Assembly (NCBI RefSeq): GCF_029360585.1
Contig: NZ_JAQZSJ010000003.1
Coordinates: forward strand, 186,001 to 250,000
Origin: Cohnella caldifontis
Lineage (GTDB): Bacteria; Bacillota; Bacilli; Paenibacillales; Paenibacillaceae
DNA length: 64,000 nucleotides
Direction: 5' to 3'
Shown here: positions 60,890 through 64,000 of the stretch, in pieces
How the letters are laid out: each line of letters starts with the position of its first letter
How positions within the stretch are numbered: position 1 is the first letter of the stretch
Program-made: the position numbers and the translations under genes
The notes under the pieces: generated by a model
What the model saw: only the letters and a program-made list of their open reading frames with translations
Told to the model about the DNA's origin: nothing
Database searches by the model: none

Positions 60890-61497
60890 TTAACCCCCGC
60901 CAACGCGTTGGGCAACAGCTGGTTAAGCTTGCCGCGCAAGCTTAAACCTCGCCAGTGCTTGGGGCAACAGTTGATTAAGCTTGCCGCGCAAGCTTAAACC
61001 CGCCAATGAGAGGGCTAAAGCTGGTTAAGCTTGCCTCGCAAGCTTAACCCTCGCCAACGTAGGGGGCAACAGCTGATTAAGCTTGCCTCGCAAGCTTAAA
61101 CCCCGCCAGTGCTTGGGGCAACAGTCGATTAAGCTTGCCTCGCAAGCTTAAACCCCGCCAATGTAGGGGGCAACAGCTGATTAAGCTTGCCTCGCAAGCT
61201 TAACCCCCGCCAGCGTAGGGGACAACAGCCGATTAAGCTTGTCGTACAAGCTTAAACCCCGCCAATGTAGGGGGCAACAGCTGGTTAAGCTTGCCGCGCA
61301 ATCTTAACCCCCGCCAGTGCTTGGGGCAACAGCTGATTAAGCTTGCCGCGCAAGCTTAACCCCCGCCAACGTAGGGGGCAACAGCTGATTAAGCTTGCCT
61401 CGCAATCTTAACCCCCGCCAGTGCTTGGGGCAACAGCTGATTAAGCTTGCCGCGCAAGCTTAACCCCCGCCACCGTAGGGGGCAAGCAAGCTTAATC
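60890..61497. repeat. 52-bp tandem repeat array of hairpins, about 11.5 units
   Basis: Each unit contains a perfect stem TTAAGCTTGC/GCAAGCTTAA with a 3-nt loop and a second weaker stem CCCC(C)...GGGG(G). Inter-stem sequence alternates among two main variants (AACGTAGGGGG and AGTGCTTGGGG), with units 1-3 and the last the most diverged. Unit starts were checked at 60890, 60942 and 60994. No coding function is apparent. Confidence 0.9.
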
Positions 61498-61607
61498 CTC
61501 GCCCCTCTGGACAAACGGGTCCCAATGGTTATGTTCATTTGCGTACAGGATTGAGGATGTACGTGGGAAAGTGGCTGAAGAGTGACTTCAGAGGCACCCA
61601 TCAAAGG

Positions 61608-61641
61608 ACCGTCAGGGACGAGTTTCTCCCTGACGGTTTTT
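61608..61641 (+). terminator. Terminator-like hairpin, sister of the one at 27725
   Basis: ACCGTCAGGGA (61608-61618) and TCCCTGACGGT (61627-61637), then TTTT. It has no gene directly upstream; it closes the repeat island. Confidence 0.75.
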
Positions 61642-61828
61642 CTGATCTCTCTATCTTTTCAGACGAGGTTGAAGGAAACCTGCCGCGACTATTTAACGAA
61701 TAATTTAATTAACCGTTGACTTAATTAACAAAAACGTGGAATAATAAGCGTAGACGATCCATCACGGGTAAGGCATCTTTGCGCAGGCAAGAGAACGGCT
61801 TCTCGAAAGGAGGGAACGGGACAGGACG

Positions 61829-62179
61829 GTGCACGAATCAACGGACATCTTCTCCGCGATTGCCGATCCGACGAGGCGAAGCATTCTCGAGATGCTCGCA
61901 GACACGGATTCGTTAACGGCTACCGAGATTTACGATCGCTATCCGGTAAGTCCGCAGGCCATCTCGCGGCATCTGAAAATCCTTCGCGAGGCGAAATTGG
62001 TCATGGTCGAGAAAAAAGCGCAGCAGCGCATCTACCGCATCAACCCCTCCGCCATGGCGGAGCTGGAGAACTGGTCCATGGGTTTGAGGAAACGATGGAA
62101 CCGTCGGCTGGATGTTTTGGAGCAGGTGTTGGACGAAGAGTGGGACAAAACGAAGGGAAATTCCGAGTCGGAGGAATGA
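61829..62179 (+). CDS. ArsR/SdpR-like winged-helix regulator
   Basis: 116 residues. HTH of the SmtB/ArsR class (FSAIADPTRRSILEMLADTDSLTATEIYDRYPVSPQAISRHLKILREA) without CVC metal ligands. Paired with an SRPBCC gene 5 nt on, a very common arrangement in which the regulator controls the AHSA1-type partner. GTG 61829; AAGGAGGG is 15 nt away, so the start could be further in. Confidence 0.88.
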   Translation: MHESTDIFSAIADPTRRSILEMLADTDSLTATEIYDRYPVSPQAISRHLKILREAKLVMVEKKAQQRIYRINPSAMAELENWSMGLRKRWNRRLDVLEQVLDEEWDKTKGNSESEE

Positions 62180-62183
62180 AACG

Positions 62184-62642
62184 ATGCCACAAGAACAAGA
62201 AAAGGAGCTAACGATAACCCGTATCTATAAACAACCGCGCGAATTCGTGTTCCGAGGTTGGACGGACCCGAGACTTTTCGCCAAGTGGTGGGGGCCGGAA
62301 GGGTTCACGAATTCCGCTTGCGAACTGGATGTGCGTCCCGGGGGAACGATTCGTCTCGATATGACGGCGCCGGACGGCACGGTCTACCCGTTCAGGGGCG
62401 AGTACAACGAAATCGTCGAACCCGAAAAGCTCGTGTTTACAGGGGGTTCGTTCTTGGACGGGAGCGGCCGTCCGCAGCTCGAATCCCGAACGACCGTGTT
62501 GTTCGACGAATACGAAGGCAAGACGAAGCTGACCGTCCATACCGCCGTAACCCATGCGGCCTCCGGATTGGAACAACCGCTCTCCGGCATGGAGGAAGGT
62601 TGGATGACCAGTTTGGACCGCCTGGAGCGGGCATTATCCTAA
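62184..62642 (+). CDS. SRPBCC (AHSA1-like) family protein
   Basis: 152 residues, Bet v1-like with RIYKQPREFVFRGWTDPRLFAKWWGPEGF and the closing MEEGWMTSLDRLERAL. Operon partner of the ArsR-type regulator. The substrate is unknown. It is related to the SRPBCC protein at 40284 at family level only. Confidence 0.87.
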   Translation: MPQEQEKELTITRIYKQPREFVFRGWTDPRLFAKWWGPEGFTNSACELDVRPGGTIRLDMTAPDGTVYPFRGEYNEIVEPEKLVFTGGSFLDGSGRPQLESRTTVLFDEYEGKTKLTVHTAVTHAASGLEQPLSGMEEGWMTSLDRLERALS

Positions 62643-62677
62643 ATCCGGATCAACATCCACTCGGGAGGAGATCAGAC

Positions 62678-63484
62678 TTGAGCACTGTCATTTCCAAAGA
62701 CGGAACCGCGATTGCTTACGACCGATTCGGCAATGGACCGGCGCTCATTCTGGCGGCCGGCGCCCTCGGCTATCGCGCGTTCCCATTGCAGCAACGCTTG
62801 GCGGAGTTGTTATCCGCGCATTTCACCGTTTTCAATTACGACCGCCGCGGCCGGGGCGACAGCGGAGATACGTTGCCCTATTCCGTCGACCGCGAGATCG
62901 ATGACATCGAGGCTTTGATCGACGCCGCAGGCGGCAGCGCGTACTTGTACGGAGTGTCGTCCGGCGCGATTCTCGCCCTGGAGGCAGCCGAACGGCTGTC
63001 GGAGAAGATTCCCAAGTTGGCCCTGTACGAACCGCCGCTGATTCTGGACGGCAGCCGCCCGCCGCTTCCGCGGGATTACGTCGAACGGTTGAACGCGGCG
63101 ATCGCATCCGGTCGGCGGGACCAAGCGCTGGAAATCTTCATGACGCAGGCGCTGTTGATTCCGGCCGAATACTTGGCGCCGATGAAAAGCAGCCCGATGT
63201 GGAACGATTTCATGGCGGTGGCGCACACCCTTGCCTACGACGGAATGGTCGCCAGGGACGTGATGGCCGGCGAGCCGCTGCCGCCCGGCAAATGGTCCCG
63301 CGTTTCGGCAACCACGACGATCATTACCGGCGAACTGAGCGAGCGTTTCTTCCATGACGCCGCGAATGCGTTGGCCGGCCGGCTTCCGGACGCGAAGAGC
63401 CGGACGCTGGCGGGGCAAGGCCATGACGTCGCTCCCGATGCGGTCGTACCCGCGTTGGTCGAGTTTTTCGGAAGCCGGGGTTGA
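62678..63484 (+). CDS. Alpha/beta hydrolase
   Basis: 268 residues. Nucleophile elbow GVSSGAI (Ser near 94), oxyanion region LILAAGALG, and a C-terminal GHDVAPDAV with the catalytic His. TTG 62678 with GGGAGGAG at 7 nt is preferred; the longer upstream frame shadows the SRPBCC gene. Probably in the same operon as the two genes upstream. Substrate is unknown. Confidence 0.85.
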   Translation: MSTVISKDGTAIAYDRFGNGPALILAAGALGYRAFPLQQRLAELLSAHFTVFNYDRRGRGDSGDTLPYSVDREIDDIEALIDAAGGSAYLYGVSSGAILALEAAERLSEKIPKLALYEPPLILDGSRPPLPRDYVERLNAAIASGRRDQALEIFMTQALLIPAEYLAPMKSSPMWNDFMAVAHTLAYDGMVARDVMAGEPLPPGKWSRVSATTTIITGELSERFFHDAANALAGRLPDAKSRTLAGQGHDVAPDAVVPALVEFFGSRG

Positions 63485-63522
63485 ACGTGCGGAATGAAGT
63501 TTCATGACGAGGTGAAGTTCGT

Positions 63523-64000
63523 ATGGTTAGGAACATCGCGACCAAACTTTCTTTCGCGTCGATGGGGCTGTTCTTGCTGATCTTGTTGGGTTTGCACGTG
63601 CTGGAACCCGAATTCGATCCCACGTGGCGATTTATTAGCGAATACGCGTTGGGTCCATACGGTTGGCTCATGCATTTGAGCTTCTCTCTCGTTGCCTTGG
63701 GCAGCTTGTGTTTCATGATCGCGGCATGGGACGAAACCAAATCCGCAACGGGCCGAATCGGGCAGATCCTGCTGGGGATCAGCGCGTTGGGGATGGCGAT
63801 CGCGGCCTTTTTCACGACGGATCCCATCACTACGCCTGCCGGCGAAATGACCGACAGCGGCAAAATGCACGCCTTGGGCGGGCAGCTGAACTTGACGCCT
63901 CTCGCCGTATTGTTTCTAACGTGGGGTTTAAACAAGCGCAAGGACTGGAAGCAGGTTCGCTTACCGTTGCAAGCAACGGCGGTTCTTACCCTGTTTGTCA
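63523..64000 (+). CDS. DUF998-like membrane protein (3' end beyond window)
   Basis: At least 159 residues from ATG 63523, with GAGGTG upstream. About four to five helices so far (SMGLFLLILLGLHVL, WLMHLSFSLVALGSLCFMIA, ILLGISALGMAIAAFF, LAVLFLTWGL) with the DUF998-type SEYALGPYGWLM and MHALGGQL motifs. Function unknown. It follows the hydrolase by 38 nt. Confidence 0.78.
   Translation, partial: MVRNIATKLSFASMGLFLLILLGLHVLEPEFDPTWRFISEYALGPYGWLMHLSFSLVALGSLCFMIAAWDETKSATGRIGQILLGISALGMAIAAFFTTDPITTPAGEMTDSGKMHALGGQLNLTPLAVLFLTWGLNKRKDWKQVRLPLQATAVLTLFV

Larger units (their letters stand above)
60449..61828. other. Gene-poor, repeat-rich island
   Basis: About 1.4 kb. AT-rich DNA at 60600-60890 is unlike the flanks and contains duplicated short motifs (TGCATTTCGGCTCTTA at 60709 and TGTATTTAAGCTCTTA at 60760) and a small hairpin ACGAC-GAA-GTCGT with T's at 60793-60809. 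It also holds the AAGGCT microsatellite (60534), the 52-bp hairpin array (60890) and a terminator (61608). The only candidate gene is the tiny Lys-Ala frame at 60513. Confidence 0.7.

Noticed and set aside
60890..61497. CRISPR array
   Set aside because: Palindromic repeats with regular spacing look CRISPR-like at first, but the 29-nt intervals are near-identical between units and there are no cas genes. It is a tandem satellite.

Overview
The window is 64 kb of high-GC Firmicute DNA, most likely from a spore-forming Paenibacillaceae (Paenibacillus/Cohnella-like) chromosome. This rests on an alpha/beta small acid-soluble spore protein gene with a near-ideal sigma-G promoter, a GerA/GerC/GerB germinant-receptor operon, a CotF-type coat protein, a Spo0E-type phosphatase, a YesM-type histidine kinase, and abundant sugar ABC transporters without their own ATPase. 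No genus can be proven from the sequence alone. I saw no rRNA, tRNA, intact IS element or CRISPR array.

Layout. (1) 1-11.3 kb: a histidine kinase runs divergently from a carbohydrate locus. It has two permeases and a binding protein plus every enzyme class needed for non-phosphorylative 6-deoxyhexose (L-fucose or L-rhamnose) breakdown: mutarotase, SDR sugar dehydrogenase, amidohydrolase-family lactonase, enolase-superfamily dehydratase, second SDR, and FAH-family hydrolase. Two promoters share the same architecture, and a strong terminator closes the locus. (2) 11.7-15.8 kb: a methyltransferase, the stump of an AAA ATPase gene, two small genes, and a NarL/LiaSR-like two-component system. (3) 15.8-21.6 kb: the SASP gene, then a five-gene minus-strand operon coding for an HD-GYP-like protein, a Spo0E-like phosphatase, a KaiC-like double-domain ATPase, a winged-helix protein and a GAF-LuxR regulator. 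I consider this the most novel module. A lone membrane-anchored protein follows. (4) 21.8-27.5 kb: a SsuABC/TauABC-like importer with cysK, then aguA-aguB (agmatine to putrescine). (5) 27.8-34.9 kb: a second carbohydrate locus (TIM-barrel isomerase, AraC regulator, Gfo/Idh/MocA oxidoreductase, SBP, two permeases, DUF6807 protein). (6) 35-40.2 kb: a secreted esterase-like phytase protein and opuCABCD. (7) 40.3-46 kb: an SRPBCC protein, thrC, and two divergent arsenic operons with twin ArsR-type operators. One carries an internally deleted arsM and the other a frameshifted arsR ahead of intact arsB-arsC. (8) 46-55.7 kb: rlmN, a PNPOx-family protein, the ger operon (gerC frameshifted), a damaged hmp facing a truncated Crp/Fnr gene, a coat protein, and an SH3-NlpC/P60 hydrolase. 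(9) 55.8-60.4 kb: a DHA2 exporter, GIY-YIG and DUF2087 proteins, a thioredoxin-reductase-like flavoprotein and an unknown protein. (10) 60.45-61.8 kb: a gene-poor, repeat-rich island with a hexanucleotide microsatellite and a 52-bp tandem array of hairpins. (11) 61.8-64 kb: ArsR-type regulator, SRPBCC protein, alpha/beta hydrolase and the start of a DUF998-type membrane protein.

Five or six genes carry lesions: the AAA ATPase, arsR, arsM, gerC, hmp and a crp-type gene. Single-base cases in arsR and gerC could be sequencing errors. The arsM and hmp deletions and the truncations look like real decay. Identities come from motif and family recognition by eye; no database search was run.
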